Source: Gammaproteobacteria bacterium
GTDB taxonomy: Bacteria > Pseudomonadota > Gammaproteobacteria > JAPPPA01
Assembly: GCA_030425645.1 (NCBI GenBank)
Contig: JAUHZK010000005.1
Span: 124,001-188,000 of the forward strand
Direction: 5' to 3'
DNA length: 64,000 nt
In this document: positions 42,103-50,673 of the stretch, piece after piece
How the letters are laid out: the number at the start of each line of letters is the position of its first letter
Position numbering within the stretch: position 1 is the first letter of the stretch
Program-made: the position numbers and the translations under genes
The notes under the pieces: model-generated
The model's database searches: none
What the model was told of the DNA's origin: nothing
What the model saw: the letters and a program-made list of their open reading frames with translations, nothing else

Positions 42103-42842
42103 GCGGCGACTAGATCTCCGTAGCCTTCAGCTTCAAGCTGCTTAGCCAAGTCTTTATCGCCAGACTTCACAATCTTGCCGCCAGACAATACATGCACTTG
42201 ATCAGGCACGATGTAGTCCAACAGGCGTTGGTAGTGGGTTACCACAATCATGGCGCGATCCGGGCTACGCAGGCTGTTGACACCGTTAGCCACTGTTTTA
42301 AGGGCATCGATATCTAGGCCAGAGTCAGTTTCGTCTAGCAAACATAGCTGCGGCTCAAGCACGGCCATGTGGAAGATTTCATTACGCTTTTTCTCGCCAC
42401 CAGAGAAGCCCACATTCACCGGACGATGCATCAGGTTGTCTGGCAGTTCCAGCAATTTGGCTTTTTCACGTGCAAGCTTAAGAAAGCCCATTGCGTCTAG
42501 CTCATCTTCACCGCGATGCTTGCGCTGTGCGTTTACCGCTGCGCGCAAGAAGTAGCTGTTAGATACGCCCGGAATTTCTACCGGATATTGGAAGGCCAAG
42601 TAAATGCCGTCACATGCACGCTCGTCGGCATCTTTCTCGATTAGGTCTTCACCGTTGTAAGTCACGCTGCCGTCGGTGACTTCGTAGCCATCACGGCCTG
42701 CTAACACATAGCTCAGGGTGCTTTTACCAGAGCCATTCGGGCCCATAATTGCATGCACTTCACCCGGCTTAACTTCTAGGTTAATGCCTTTCAAAATGGC
42801 TTTGTCGCCGACACTGGCGTGGAGGTTTTCAATCTTTAACAT
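42099..42842 (-). CDS. sufC: SUF system ATPase SufC
   Basis: The 247-residue ABC-type ATPase has Walker A GPNGSGKS, the FSGGEKKR signature and Walker B CLLDETDSGLD, where SufC has Asp-Glu. It energises the SufBD scaffold. The start is two bases after the sufB stop, and the end overlaps the start of sufD by four bases. Confidence 0.96.
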   Translation of the reverse strand: MLKIENLHASVGDKAILKGINLEVKPGEVHAIMGPNGSGKSTLSYVLAGRDGYEVTDGSVTYNGEDLIEKDADERACDGIYLAFQYPVEIPGVSNSYFLRAAVNAQRKHRGEDELDAMGFLKLAREKAKLLELPDNLMHRPVNVGFSGGEKKRNEIFHMAVLEPQLCLLDETDSGLDIDALKTVANGVNSLRSPDRAMIVVTHYQRLLDYIVPDQVHVLSGGKIVKSGDKDLAKQLEAEGYGDLVAA

Positions 42843-42844
42843 GA

Positions 42845-44332
42845 TTAGCCCACTGAACCTTCTAGTGAGATGCCAAGTAGTTTCTGCGCTTCAACAGCAA
42901 ACTCCATTGGCAGGTTTTTCATTACTTCTTTACAGAATCCATTCACGATCAAACCGACCGCATCTTCTTCGCTTAAGCCGCGTTGCAAGCAGTAAAACAG
43001 CTGGTCTTCACTGATCTTGCTGGTAGTCGCTTCGTGTTCGACCTGCGCACTGGGGTTTTTGCCTTCGATATACGGGAAGGTATGCGCGCCACACTGGTCA
43101 CCCATCAACAATGAGTCACATTGGGTGTAGTTACGTGCGCCTTCAGCGTTCGGCAGGATTTTGATCAAACCGCGATAACTATTGTTACTGCGACCGGCCG
43201 AGATACCTTTACTGATCACGGTACTGCGGGTGTTTTTCCCCACGTGGATCATCTTGGTGCCGGTGTCCGCTTCTTGGCGCTTATTGGTAACGGCAACTGA
43301 GTAGAACTCACCCACTGAGTTATCGCCGGTCAAGATGCAGCTTGGGTATTTCCAAGTAATCGCCGAGCCGGTTTCTACCTGTGTCCAGCTCACCTTGCTG
43401 TTTACGCCACGGCAATCGGCACGTTTGGTTACAAAGTTGTAGATACCGCCTTTGCCGTTCTCGTCACCGGGATACCAGTTCTGAACGGTGCTGTATTTAA
43501 TCTCAGCGTCGTCTAGCGCTACCAGTTCAACGACCGCTGCATGCAACTGGTTTTCATCACGCATCGGCGCGGTGCAACCTTCTAGGTAGCTGACATAGCT
43601 ACCTTTGTCGGCAATGATGATGGTGCGCTCAAATTGGCCGGTATTGGCAGCGTTAATACGGAAGTAGGTCGACAACTCCATTGGGCAACGCACGCCTTCA
43701 GGGATATAAACGAAAGAACCGTCTGAAAATACCGCTGAGTTCAAAGCCGCGAAAAAGTTATCGCCGGTTGGCACTACGGTACCGAGGTACTTCTGCACCA
43801 GCTCTGGGTGCTCACGGCAGGCTTCAGAAATCGGGCAGAAAATTACGCCCGCCTCGTTCAGCGTTTCTTTAAAAGTAGTAGCGACTGAAACGGAATCGAA
43901 TACCGCGTCTACCGCCACTTTAGGTGCGCCTTGTACGCCAGCCAGCACTTCCTGCTCTTTTAAAGAAATGCCTAACTTTTCATAGGTCGCCAGTAGTTCC
44001 GGGTCGACTTCGTCTAATGACTTAGGGCCGTCATTCAACTTTGGTGCCGAGTAATAAGAAATCGACTGATAATCGACTTTCTCATAATTCACATGCGCCC
44101 ATTCAGGCTCTTGCATCTTTTGCCATTCGCGGAAAGCGTTTAAACGGAATTCCAGCATAAATTCTGGCTCTTCCTTACGCTTTGAAATCTCGCGAATAAC
44201 ACCTTCGTCCAAGCCCGGCGGCAGGCTCTCGCTTTCAATGTCAGTAACAAAACCCGCTTCGTAGTCGCGGTTCAGCAACTCGTCTACGTGATCGTCATCA
44301 CTGGTTTTTGGTTTGCGGTCTAATTCTTCCAT
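42845..44332 (-). CDS. sufB: Fe-S cluster scaffold subunit SufB
   Basis: The 495-residue scaffold protein has the SufB stretches [32 protein letters not shown] and [13 protein letters not shown], containing conserved Cys, and the C-terminal [18 protein letters not shown]. It binds the nascent cluster with SufC and SufD. It is the first enzyme gene, starting 18 bases after the sufR stop. Confidence 0.96.
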   Translation of the reverse strand: MEELDRKPKTSDDDHVDELLNRDYEAGFVTDIESESLPPGLDEGVIREISKRKEEPEFMLEFRLNAFREWQKMQEPEWAHVNYEKVDYQSISYYSAPKLNDGPKSLDEVDPELLATYEKLGISLKEQEVLAGVQGAPKVAVDAVFDSVSVATTFKETLNEAGVIFCPISEACREHPELVQKYLGTVVPTGDNFFAALNSAVFSDGSFVYIPEGVRCPMELSTYFRINAANTGQFERTIIIADKGSYVSYLEGCTAPMRDENQLHAAVVELVALDDAEIKYSTVQNWYPGDENGKGGIYNFVTKRADCRGVNSKVSWTQVETGSAITWKYPSCILTGDNSVGEFYSVAVTNKRQEADTGTKMIHVGKNTRSTVISKGISAGRSNNSYRGLIKILPNAEGARNYTQCDSLLMGDQCGAHTFPYIEGKNPSAQVEHEATTSKISEDQLFYCLQRGLSEEDAVGLIVNGFCKEVMKNLPMEFAVEAQKLLGISLEGSVG

Positions 44333-44350
44333 TTTTCACCTACCCCGCAG

Positions 44351-44815
44351 TTATGCGCGGCTCAATCCGCCCACGGCTGTGAGGGGAATATGTTGTTCTT
44401 GGGGCATCGCTGACGCGGGTTTGACCAAGTCGGCCAAGGTCACGTTATTCAAGGCCGTGTGCACGGCGTTATTAATCACCTGCCAGTGGGTACGGACACC
44501 GCAGTCAGATTCAATCGAACAGTTACCGTCGTGCACGCTGCACTCGGTTAACGCAATGGGGCCTTCTAAAGCAGCAATAATGTCCGACATCCTAATTGCC
44601 GACGCTTCGCAACAGAGGCGATAACCACCACCACTGCCTCGCACGGTTTCTAATAACTGTGCTTTAGATAGCAATTTGAGTACCTTGGCCACCGTTGCAC
44701 CACCCAAATGGTGCTTTTCTGCCAACTCCGTCGCAGAACGCAACTCACCCGGTGCAGCCGCCATATCGGTCAGCAGCAGAACGCCGTAATCAGTTAGTTT
44801 GCCTATACGAAGCAT
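44351..44815 (-). CDS. sufR: Rrf2-family SUF operon regulator
   Basis: The 154-residue regulator has an Rrf2 winged helix (HLGGATVAKVLKLLSKAQLL, RGSGGGYRL) and three Cys (92, 99, 105) in the cluster-binding arrangement of IscR/SufR. It senses Fe-S status and represses the suf operon it heads. An IscR-type box lies 40-56 bases upstream of its start. Symbol sufR is used for its role; it is an Rrf2-type, not the cyanobacterial DeoR-type SufR. Confidence 0.92.
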   Translation of the reverse strand: MLRIGKLTDYGVLLLTDMAAAPGELRSATELAEKHHLGGATVAKVLKLLSKAQLLETVRGSGGGYRLCCEASAIRMSDIIAALEGPIALTECSVHDGNCSIESDCGVRTHWQVINNAVHTALNNVTLADLVKPASAMPQEQHIPLTAVGGLSRA

Positions 44816-44854
44816 TGGATAAATAGCTACCGTTTGGGTTCAGAAAGGTTTAAG

Positions 44855-44871
44855 AGGACTATTTTAGTCCT
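44855..44871 (-). promoter_or_regulatory. IscR-type-1 operator upstream of the suf operon
   Basis: The perfect inverted repeat AGGACTA-AAA-TAGTCCT (minus strand) contains GACTAAAATAGTC, an exact match to the IscR type 1 core GACTRWWWYAGTC. It sits 40 bases before the sufR start, where the Rrf2 regulator should repress its own operon. Confidence 0.8.
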
Positions 44872-45029
44872 ATTTTGCTGCAACCGCAAAATAACAGCTG
44901 ATCACAGCAGCCTAACCAGCGGTCGCTTAGTTGTTTACATTGCAGGCTATTTGCCCTAATTTCTCTGCCGTCAATCAGCCCCCAAACGGATAACGGGCCT
45001 GACAATATAATTAGCAAGGGACAATCATT

Positions 45030-46823
45030 ATGCGCATTATTTCTTTGGCAGCACTTTGCCTATTGGCTGCCGGCTGCGGTTCACCTGGAGGCGACAACGG
45101 CCAAAACGGCGGTAGCACTGGTAACCCAGCAGTCAACACGCCAGCCCAAAACGCCAGTTTCTCAAACCATGTGGTGGCCTCTAAAGCAGACGGCACCGAA
45201 ATTGCGTTTACCGCTTTTCGCCCCGCACTGGAGGCAGGCCAAACCGCACCGCTGTTAATTCATGGCCATGGCTGGGCCTTATCGCGCGTGCAAGACTTCA
45301 ATACCAACAACCCTGTTAGCGGCTTTGTACAAACCGAAATATCTGCCGTGATTGCCAAGCGTGCTTGGGAAGAGGGTTATTTTGTTATCAGCTTCGACCA
45401 ACGTGGCTGGGGCGAATCAGGCGGCACTGTACAGCTGATGGATCCTGACCTCGAAGGCCAAGACGTCTCTAGCCTTATCGACTGGGCCGAGGAAAACTTT
45501 GGTAATCACTTCGCAAAAGAAGGCGACGACCCCGTAGTTGGCTCGATCGGTCTGTCCTATGGCGGCGGCTTTCAAACCATTGGCTCTGCTGTTGATGCAC
45601 GCTTCGACGCCATCGTGCCCATCATCACCTGGCACGACCTACGCTACAGCCTATTTCCAAACACGGTACCCAAATCGGTATGGGCAGCGTTCTTAGTTTT
45701 AGCCGGCACCCCTACTTCGCAGCTGGCATTGCCGGCCGATATTTACCAAGCCTTCTTAACGGGTGCCACCACCATGGAAGTCAGCGACGAGTTTACGGCC
45801 ATGCTGAAAAACAACAGCTTGGTGTCCTTCTGCGAAGGCCGCGAAGACGGCCGTGGAACACCTCAGGTTGACGCCTTATTTGTTCAAGGCGCCCATGACG
45901 TGCTGTTTAACGCTACTGAAGCGGCACTGAATCAGGCCTGCCTAAGAGCAGCCGGCAATGACGCACGCCTAGTAGTACAGCGCGACGGCCACATTGTTCC
46001 AGTGCTTCAGCAGAGCGGCGAATTGATCCTATTCGGCATGCAAGACCAAGTACATTGCGGCAGCCAAAGTTTCGATACGGCTGAGATGATGTATGGATTC
46101 TTAGAGGAAAAGCTCCGCAATGGAGCAGCCAGCACCATCCCCAACGTCTGCATCTCACAGGCCGACACTGGCCAAGCCTTTGACACCATTCCTGTTGGCG
46201 GCGAGAGCGCTAGCGTGCAGCTCGACAATATTGTTACCGGTGTCGCTGTAGAAACCGTTCTCGGCTTATTACTGGACCTGGACCCAGGCACCTTGCTTGA
46301 TGTACTGAGCCAGCTACCCGCCGATGTAGCGACCTTAGTAACTACCCTAGTAACCGGCCTAGGCAATCCCGCACAAGACCTGCCAGCGGTTTTACCGGCT
46401 TTGCTCAACGTGTTGCCGGAAAATCTGATTGAGGAGTTGTTGAGCTATCAACACTTTGCGCCGATATACACCGCCGAAGCCAGCCAAGCGTTGGCAGGCA
46501 TACCTACGGCCATCCTTGATTTAAACGCTAGCTTGTCGGCCACTCCGGCATCCGACCCTATCGTGTTTGTGGGTGTTGCTATTGATCCTGCAGACGGCGG
46601 CGGGCGCTACTTAGTGAATGACCAAGTCACGCCAATCCGTGGTTTTGGTAGCCACTCGCTTAGCTTGGCCGGGGTAACCGCCAACTTGGCAGAAGGCGAC
46701 CAAGTGGGTTTGGTCGTTATGCCATTTCACAGCCAGTACCTGAGCAGCTTTTCACGTCTGCCAGAAGTCGTATCAGTAAGCGGCGTTGCCGCGGTGCCGA
46801 TCGTCGACGACCAGCAGCCATAA
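45030..46823 (+). CDS. Lipoprotein serine hydrolase, S15/CocE-like (paralogue A)
   Basis: The 597-residue protein starts with a lipobox LLAAGCGSP. The hydrolase domain has LLIHGHGWALSR, DQRGWGESGG, nucleophile elbow GLSYGGGFQT (Ser176), and a His in RDGHIVPV. The acid is probably Asp in FVQGAHDVLFN. A C-terminal beta-rich domain (about residues 480-597) resembles the jelly-roll of CocE/X-Pro peptidases. It should be anchored to a membrane in the envelope. It is related to the gene at 55541 in domain plan. The substrate is unknown. The promoter lies in the 214-base gap to sufR. Confidence 0.8.
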   Translation: MRIISLAALCLLAAGCGSPGGDNGQNGGSTGNPAVNTPAQNASFSNHVVASKADGTEIAFTAFRPALEAGQTAPLLIHGHGWALSRVQDFNTNNPVSGFVQTEISAVIAKRAWEEGYFVISFDQRGWGESGGTVQLMDPDLEGQDVSSLIDWAEENFGNHFAKEGDDPVVGSIGLSYGGGFQTIGSAVDARFDAIVPIITWHDLRYSLFPNTVPKSVWAAFLVLAGTPTSQLALPADIYQAFLTGATTMEVSDEFTAMLKNNSLVSFCEGREDGRGTPQVDALFVQGAHDVLFNATEAALNQACLRAAGNDARLVVQRDGHIVPVLQQSGELILFGMQDQVHCGSQSFDTAEMMYGFLEEKLRNGAASTIPNVCISQADTGQAFDTIPVGGESASVQLDNIVTGVAVETVLGLLLDLDPGTLLDVLSQLPADVATLVTTLVTGLGNPAQDLPAVLPALLNVLPENLIEELLSYQHFAPIYTAEASQALAGIPTAILDLNASLSATPASDPIVFVGVAIDPADGGGRYLVNDQVTPIRGFGSHSLSLAGVTANLAEGDQVGLVVMPFHSQYLSSFSRLPEVVSVSGVAAVPIVDDQQP

Positions 46824-46839
46824 GCAGCTACAAAAAGAA

Positions 46840-46863
46840 AAGGCCGCGAAAGCGGCCTTTTTT
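46840..46863. terminator. Rho-independent terminator between hydrolase and transaldolase genes
   Basis: GGCCGC (46842-46847) pairs with GCGGCC (46852-46857) over GAAA, with AA before and TTTTTT after. It lies between two convergent genes and overlaps the tal stop by two bases, so it can serve both. Confidence 0.9.
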
Positions 46864-47824
46864 ATGTCAGCTGACGGCGTACCGTACTTTCTAGTATTTC
46901 CGTATCCGCCGCAAAAGCACGAATGCCTTCAGCAAGTTTTTCGGTCGCCATCGCACTTTGATTTAAACGCCAACGAAATTCGGCTTCAGTCAGCTGCTCA
47001 GCAGGGTCATCACAGTTGGCAACGGCCCACTCCGGGGTCAACTTGGCTTGCAGCGGCTTTTTGCAAAGCGCCAGCGCGTCTAAAAACTTCGGCGCAATGG
47101 TTAATAAGTCGCAACCAGCCAAGGCCTTAATTTCATCCACGTTACGGAAGCTAGCTCCCATCACCTGAGTGTCAATGCCGTATTTCTTGTAATAGGCATA
47201 AATCCGTCGCACCGAGCAAACACCGGGGTCGGCATCCGGCAGATAGCCGTCAACGCCGTCAGCCTTTTTATGCCAGTCTAAAATTCGTCCCACAAACGGC
47301 GAAATCAATGTGACTTGGTTTTGCGCTGCAACTTGCGCCTGCGCAAAGCTAAACATCAAAGTCATATTGCAGTGAATGCCATCACGCTCTAGCTCGCCGC
47401 CCGCCTGCAGCCCTTCCCAAGTGGAGGCAATTTTTATCAGCACGCGATCTTTGCCAAAACCCTCGGCTTCGTACATATCAATAATGCGACGAGCCCTCGC
47501 GACCGTGGCCTCTGTATCGAACGACAAACGCGCATCAACCTCTGTCGAAACACGGCCGTCAATCACCTTAAGAATCTCGCAACCGAACAGCACGAATAAG
47601 CGATCCATCGCCCATTCCAATTGTTCCTGTTGCTCGCTGCCATGCTGCCGCCCATAAGCCACGGCATCGTCAATCAAATGCTGATAACGCTCATCCGTTG
47701 CGGCGGCCAAAATTAAACTGGGATTAGTGGTCGCGTCTTGCGGTTTATAAGCCGCCACTGCTTCAATGTCGCCAGTGTCGGCAACTACGGTGGTCAACGT
47801 TTGTAAGCTCTGCAGGCCATTCAT
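46862..47824 (-). CDS. tal: Transaldolase
   Basis: The 320-residue enzyme of the pentose phosphate pathway transfers a dihydroxyacetone unit between sugar phosphates. The Schiff-base Lys131 is in RVLIKIASTWEG, and the N-terminal KPQDATTNPSLIL is the family signature. Length and motifs fit type 1 (TalA/TalB). AGGAAGAC lies before the ATG. It is followed by the btuCD genes on the same strand but upstream of it, separated by 22 bases. Confidence 0.96.
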   Translation of the reverse strand: MNGLQSLQTLTTVVADTGDIEAVAAYKPQDATTNPSLILAAATDERYQHLIDDAVAYGRQHGSEQQEQLEWAMDRLFVLFGCEILKVIDGRVSTEVDARLSFDTEATVARARRIIDMYEAEGFGKDRVLIKIASTWEGLQAGGELERDGIHCNMTLMFSFAQAQVAAQNQVTLISPFVGRILDWHKKADGVDGYLPDADPGVCSVRRIYAYYKKYGIDTQVMGASFRNVDEIKALAGCDLLTIAPKFLDALALCKKPLQAKLTPEWAVANCDDPAEQLTEAEFRWRLNQSAMATEKLAEGIRAFAADTEILESTVRRQLT

Positions 47825-47846
47825 GGCGTTTTGTCTTCCTAAATCG

Positions 47847-48608
47847 TTACTTTGGATAGACCAAAGTACGGTAATTATTGTCGGCGTTGCCGCGCTGTAT
47901 TGTTAACGGGTACTGCCAGACTTTCTCTAACAGTTCTTCGCTGAGAGCCTCGGGCGCACCCATGAATTCAATCATACCCTCATTTAGCACTAGCACTTGG
48001 TCACAACGGCTGGCGGCCAACCCCAAATCGTGCAGGGCCATCACCACATACCGCTGCGGCCTTTCTGCCAGCCATTCTCTTGCTTCTGCTAAACAGCGCT
48101 GCTGCCAGCGAATATCTAAACCGTTTAAGGGCTCGTCTAACAGCAAACATTGCACGGCGGCTAGCGAACTATTCAACTGTGAGAATACCCGCGCTAGATG
48201 AACTCTTTGTTGCTGCCCGCCAGATAGCTCAGCAATACTTCTATCTGCATACTCGAGCACACCGAAGGCGCGCATCGCTGCCTGCATTACCTCTATGTGA
48301 GCCTGCTGCGGCCCCAGCGCCACCACTTGCGCCACCGTAAAATCGAAGGCCACTTGGCTCTGCTGAGGTAACCAAGCCAACTGACCGGCACGTTCAGTCA
48401 AAGACAAACTGGTGATTTCCATATCCGCTAGAGACACGGTGCCGCTGGTGCTTGGCCACAGGCCAGCCAAACATTTCAATAAGCTCGATTTGCCGGCCCC
48501 GTTAGGCCCCACCACCGCTAATATTTGGCCGCTAGACAACTGCCAGTCGAGTCCGTCTAGCAATACGCGTTGCGACTTTTTCAGGCCTAATCCAGTAACA
48601 GACAGCAT
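47847..48608 (-). CDS. btuD: Cobalamin ABC transporter ATPase BtuD
   Basis: The 253-residue ATPase has Walker A GPNGAGKS (34-41), signature LSGGQQQRV and Walker B LLLDEPLNGLD. It powers the BtuC permease. The ATG at 48608 overlaps the btuC stop codon (TAATG), which decides against the longer frame from 48644. No substrate-binding protein BtuF is in the window. FecCD-type transporters also carry siderophores or haem; cobalamin is inferred from metH being close by. Confidence 0.85.
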   Translation of the reverse strand: MLSVTGLGLKKSQRVLLDGLDWQLSSGQILAVVGPNGAGKSSLLKCLAGLWPSTSGTVSLADMEITSLSLTERAGQLAWLPQQSQVAFDFTVAQVVALGPQQAHIEVMQAAMRAFGVLEYADRSIAELSGGQQQRVHLARVFSQLNSSLAAVQCLLLDEPLNGLDIRWQQRCLAEAREWLAERPQRYVVMALHDLGLAASRCDQVLVLNEGMIEFMGAPEALSEELLEKVWQYPLTIQRGNADNNYRTLVYPK

Positions 48609-49567
48609 TACGATAGGCCTCGCTGTCGCCAACCAATTAACCAAAGAAAGAACGGCGCACCAACTAACGCGGTAATCACACCAATCGGCAATTCAGCGGG
48701 CGCAATGGCTACCCTCGCCACGGTATCCGCCAATAGCAGAAATCCAGCACCGCAAGGCAGCGCCAGAGCTAACAGCGACGTATGCGCAGGCCCCTTCCAT
48801 AGGCGTAACATATGCGGCACCACCAAGCCAACAAAACCAATCATACCGGTTAATGCAACCGCCACACCGGCCACTAAGGAGACGCTAATCAGCAACTGAC
48901 GCCTGACTCGCTGGGTATCGACACCGGCGCTTTCAGCGGCTTCATTACCGAGCGATAACAAATCCAACTGACGCGCCAAACGCCACCAGAGACAAACCGC
49001 GGGCGCTAATACCGCCAACAGCAATAGCAAGTCGGCTTGGCTGGCTCTGGCAAGGCTACCCAAATTCCAGAACAGCAACTCTCGCGTGGCTAAAGGATCA
49101 GCCAAGACCAACAGTGCACCAACCACCGCCATCGCCAAAGCATTTAAGGCGAGGCCACATAAGATAACGGCGACATTGTCCTGCCAACCAAAGCGCTCAC
49201 TCAGCAGCAAAATAATGCTGGCGAAAACCAAGGCCCCTAGCGCCGCACCCAACGGCAGCAACCAATGAACAATATCTAGTTCTGGGAACCAGAGGCGCAG
49301 CGGCAAGACCACAAATGCGGCACCGGCGGCAGCGCCGGCACTAATCCCCAATAGCCCAGGTTCCGCCAATGGATTACGCAATAAACCTTGCAGCATCACT
49401 CCTGCGCTAGCCAATGCGGCGCCAACCAGCACCGCCATTAGCACGCGCGGCAATCTAATTTGCCATAGCACCGCTGACTGGCTGTCAAAACCAATCAGAC
49501 CCGCCGACCCAATAGACAACGCTAGGGCCACCAACAGCAACAAGAACAACCAGGGGAGAATTCGCAT
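48608..49567 (-). CDS. btuC: Cobalamin-type ABC permease BtuC
   Basis: The 319-residue permease of the FecCD family has about nine to ten membrane segments and the family motifs LRLPRVLMAVLVGAALASAGVMLQGLLRNPLAEP and TGMIGFVGLVVPHMLR. It should form the membrane channel with BtuD. It is divergent from the ArsR-methyltransferase/metH operon with 167 bases between, a grouping that supports vitamin B12 as substrate. Confidence 0.85.
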   Translation of the reverse strand: MRILPWLFLLLLVALALSIGSAGLIGFDSQSAVLWQIRLPRVLMAVLVGAALASAGVMLQGLLRNPLAEPGLLGISAGAAAGAAFVVLPLRLWFPELDIVHWLLPLGAALGALVFASIILLLSERFGWQDNVAVILCGLALNALAMAVVGALLVLADPLATRELLFWNLGSLARASQADLLLLLAVLAPAVCLWWRLARQLDLLSLGNEAAESAGVDTQRVRRQLLISVSLVAGVAVALTGMIGFVGLVVPHMLRLWKGPAHTSLLALALPCGAGFLLLADTVARVAIAPAELPIGVITALVGAPFFLWLIGWRQRGLS

Positions 49568-49700
49568 GCGTGCAGTGTGCCTAATTCACGCAAAAATAAA
49601 AGGCCCCATATAAGGCTAACGCCATTTATTCCAGCGGTGCGAAGCCGGGGCATTCGGGTTATCATTAGCGTCCGTGCCGCGCTTTGCGCTTCCCTAGCAT

Positions 49701-49738
49701 TCATTTAATCAATAAATCCATATATAATGATTAAATGA
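49701..49738. promoter_or_regulatory. Perfect 11-bp inverted repeat at the ArsR-methyltransferase start
   Basis: TCATTTAATCA (49701-49711) and TGATTAAATGA (49728-49738) are perfect inverted arms. The right arm overlaps the ATG at 49735. The position fits an autoregulatory operator of the ArsR-type protein that also faces the btuC promoter. Confidence 0.75.
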
Positions 49739-50667
49739 TTTCTCTAGACCAATCTGCTGCACTATTAAAAACGCTCGCTGATCCAACGCGGGTACGTTTG
49801 CTGCACTTGCTGAACGACCAAGAACTCACCGTTGCGGAGTTAACGGAGATAACCGGTTTGGCACAGTCTCGAGTGTCCACCCATTTGGCTAAGCTAAAAG
49901 AGCTACAGCTAATCCACGATCGCCGCGCCGGCGTTTCAGCCTTTTACAGCTTTGCCGTCAAGCAGCTCCCAAGCCGCGAACAAGCATTGTGGCAAGTCAC
50001 CAATGACGGGCTAGAGGATTCCCTGCTAGAACAAGACCAAGAGACCTTGAAGCTTGTTTTAGCCCGGCGGAACCAAGACGAAAGCTGGGCCGACTCAGTA
50101 GCCGGTGAAATGCGCCGCCACTATTCTCCTGGTCGTACCTTTGAAGCAACCTCTCGGGCCATGCTTGAACTGTTACAGCTGGGAGATGTGATTGACATTG
50201 CTTCCGGCGACGGCAGCTTGGCCGAAATTCTCGCGCCACGGGTTAAATCACTACTGTGTTTAGACATTAGTGAAAAGGTGATTGCTGCCGGTCAGCAACG
50301 CTTAGCGGATTACCCGCACGTTAGCCTCGCTTTAGGCGATATGCATCAACTGCCCTGTGCTGACCATTCTGCCGACCAGGTTCTGCTATTACATGCGCTG
50401 ACCTATACCCAAGACGCAGCCGCGGTTGTCGCTGAGGCTGCCCGCGTTTTACGCCCCCAAGGTCAAATCTTGGTGGCTACGTTAAAATCGCATTCGCACA
50501 AACAGATGGTCGAACCGTTCGGCCACCTAAACACCGGCTTCACAGAAGCTGAGCTTAGCCAGCTAGTTGAAGCAGCCAGCCTGACTGTGAAGCTTTGCGA
50601 GGTGACCTCTCGTGAAGCCCGCAGCCCGCAATTTGAAGTTATTACCCTACTCGCCACCAAACCTTAG
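49735..50667 (+). CDS. ArsR-family regulator fused to SAM methyltransferase domain
   Basis: The 310-residue protein joins an N-terminal ArsR winged helix (residues 1-95: LKTLADPTRVRLLHLLND, AQSRVSTHLAKLKELQ) with a class I methyltransferase domain (about 145-300: DVIDIASGDGSLAEILA, LALGDMHQLP). It lies directly before metH, so it probably senses S-adenosylmethionine or S-adenosylhomocysteine. From memory this kind of context is described for SahR regulators of methionine genes. Seven bases separate it from metH. It has no good ribosome site other than an AT-rich leader. Confidence 0.85.
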   Translation: MISLDQSAALLKTLADPTRVRLLHLLNDQELTVAELTEITGLAQSRVSTHLAKLKELQLIHDRRAGVSAFYSFAVKQLPSREQALWQVTNDGLEDSLLEQDQETLKLVLARRNQDESWADSVAGEMRRHYSPGRTFEATSRAMLELLQLGDVIDIASGDGSLAEILAPRVKSLLCLDISEKVIAAGQQRLADYPHVSLALGDMHQLPCADHSADQVLLLHALTYTQDAAAVVAEAARVLRPQGQILVATLKSHSHKQMVEPFGHLNTGFTEAELSQLVEAASLTVKLCEVTSREARSPQFEVITLLATKP

Positions 50668-50673
50668 AAAACT

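Noticed and set aside
49568-49734. Possible cobalamin riboswitch between btuC and the ArsR-metH operon
   Set aside because: Neither strand shows a B12 box or the usual conserved core; the only clear signal is the 11-bp inverted repeat, better explained as an operator.
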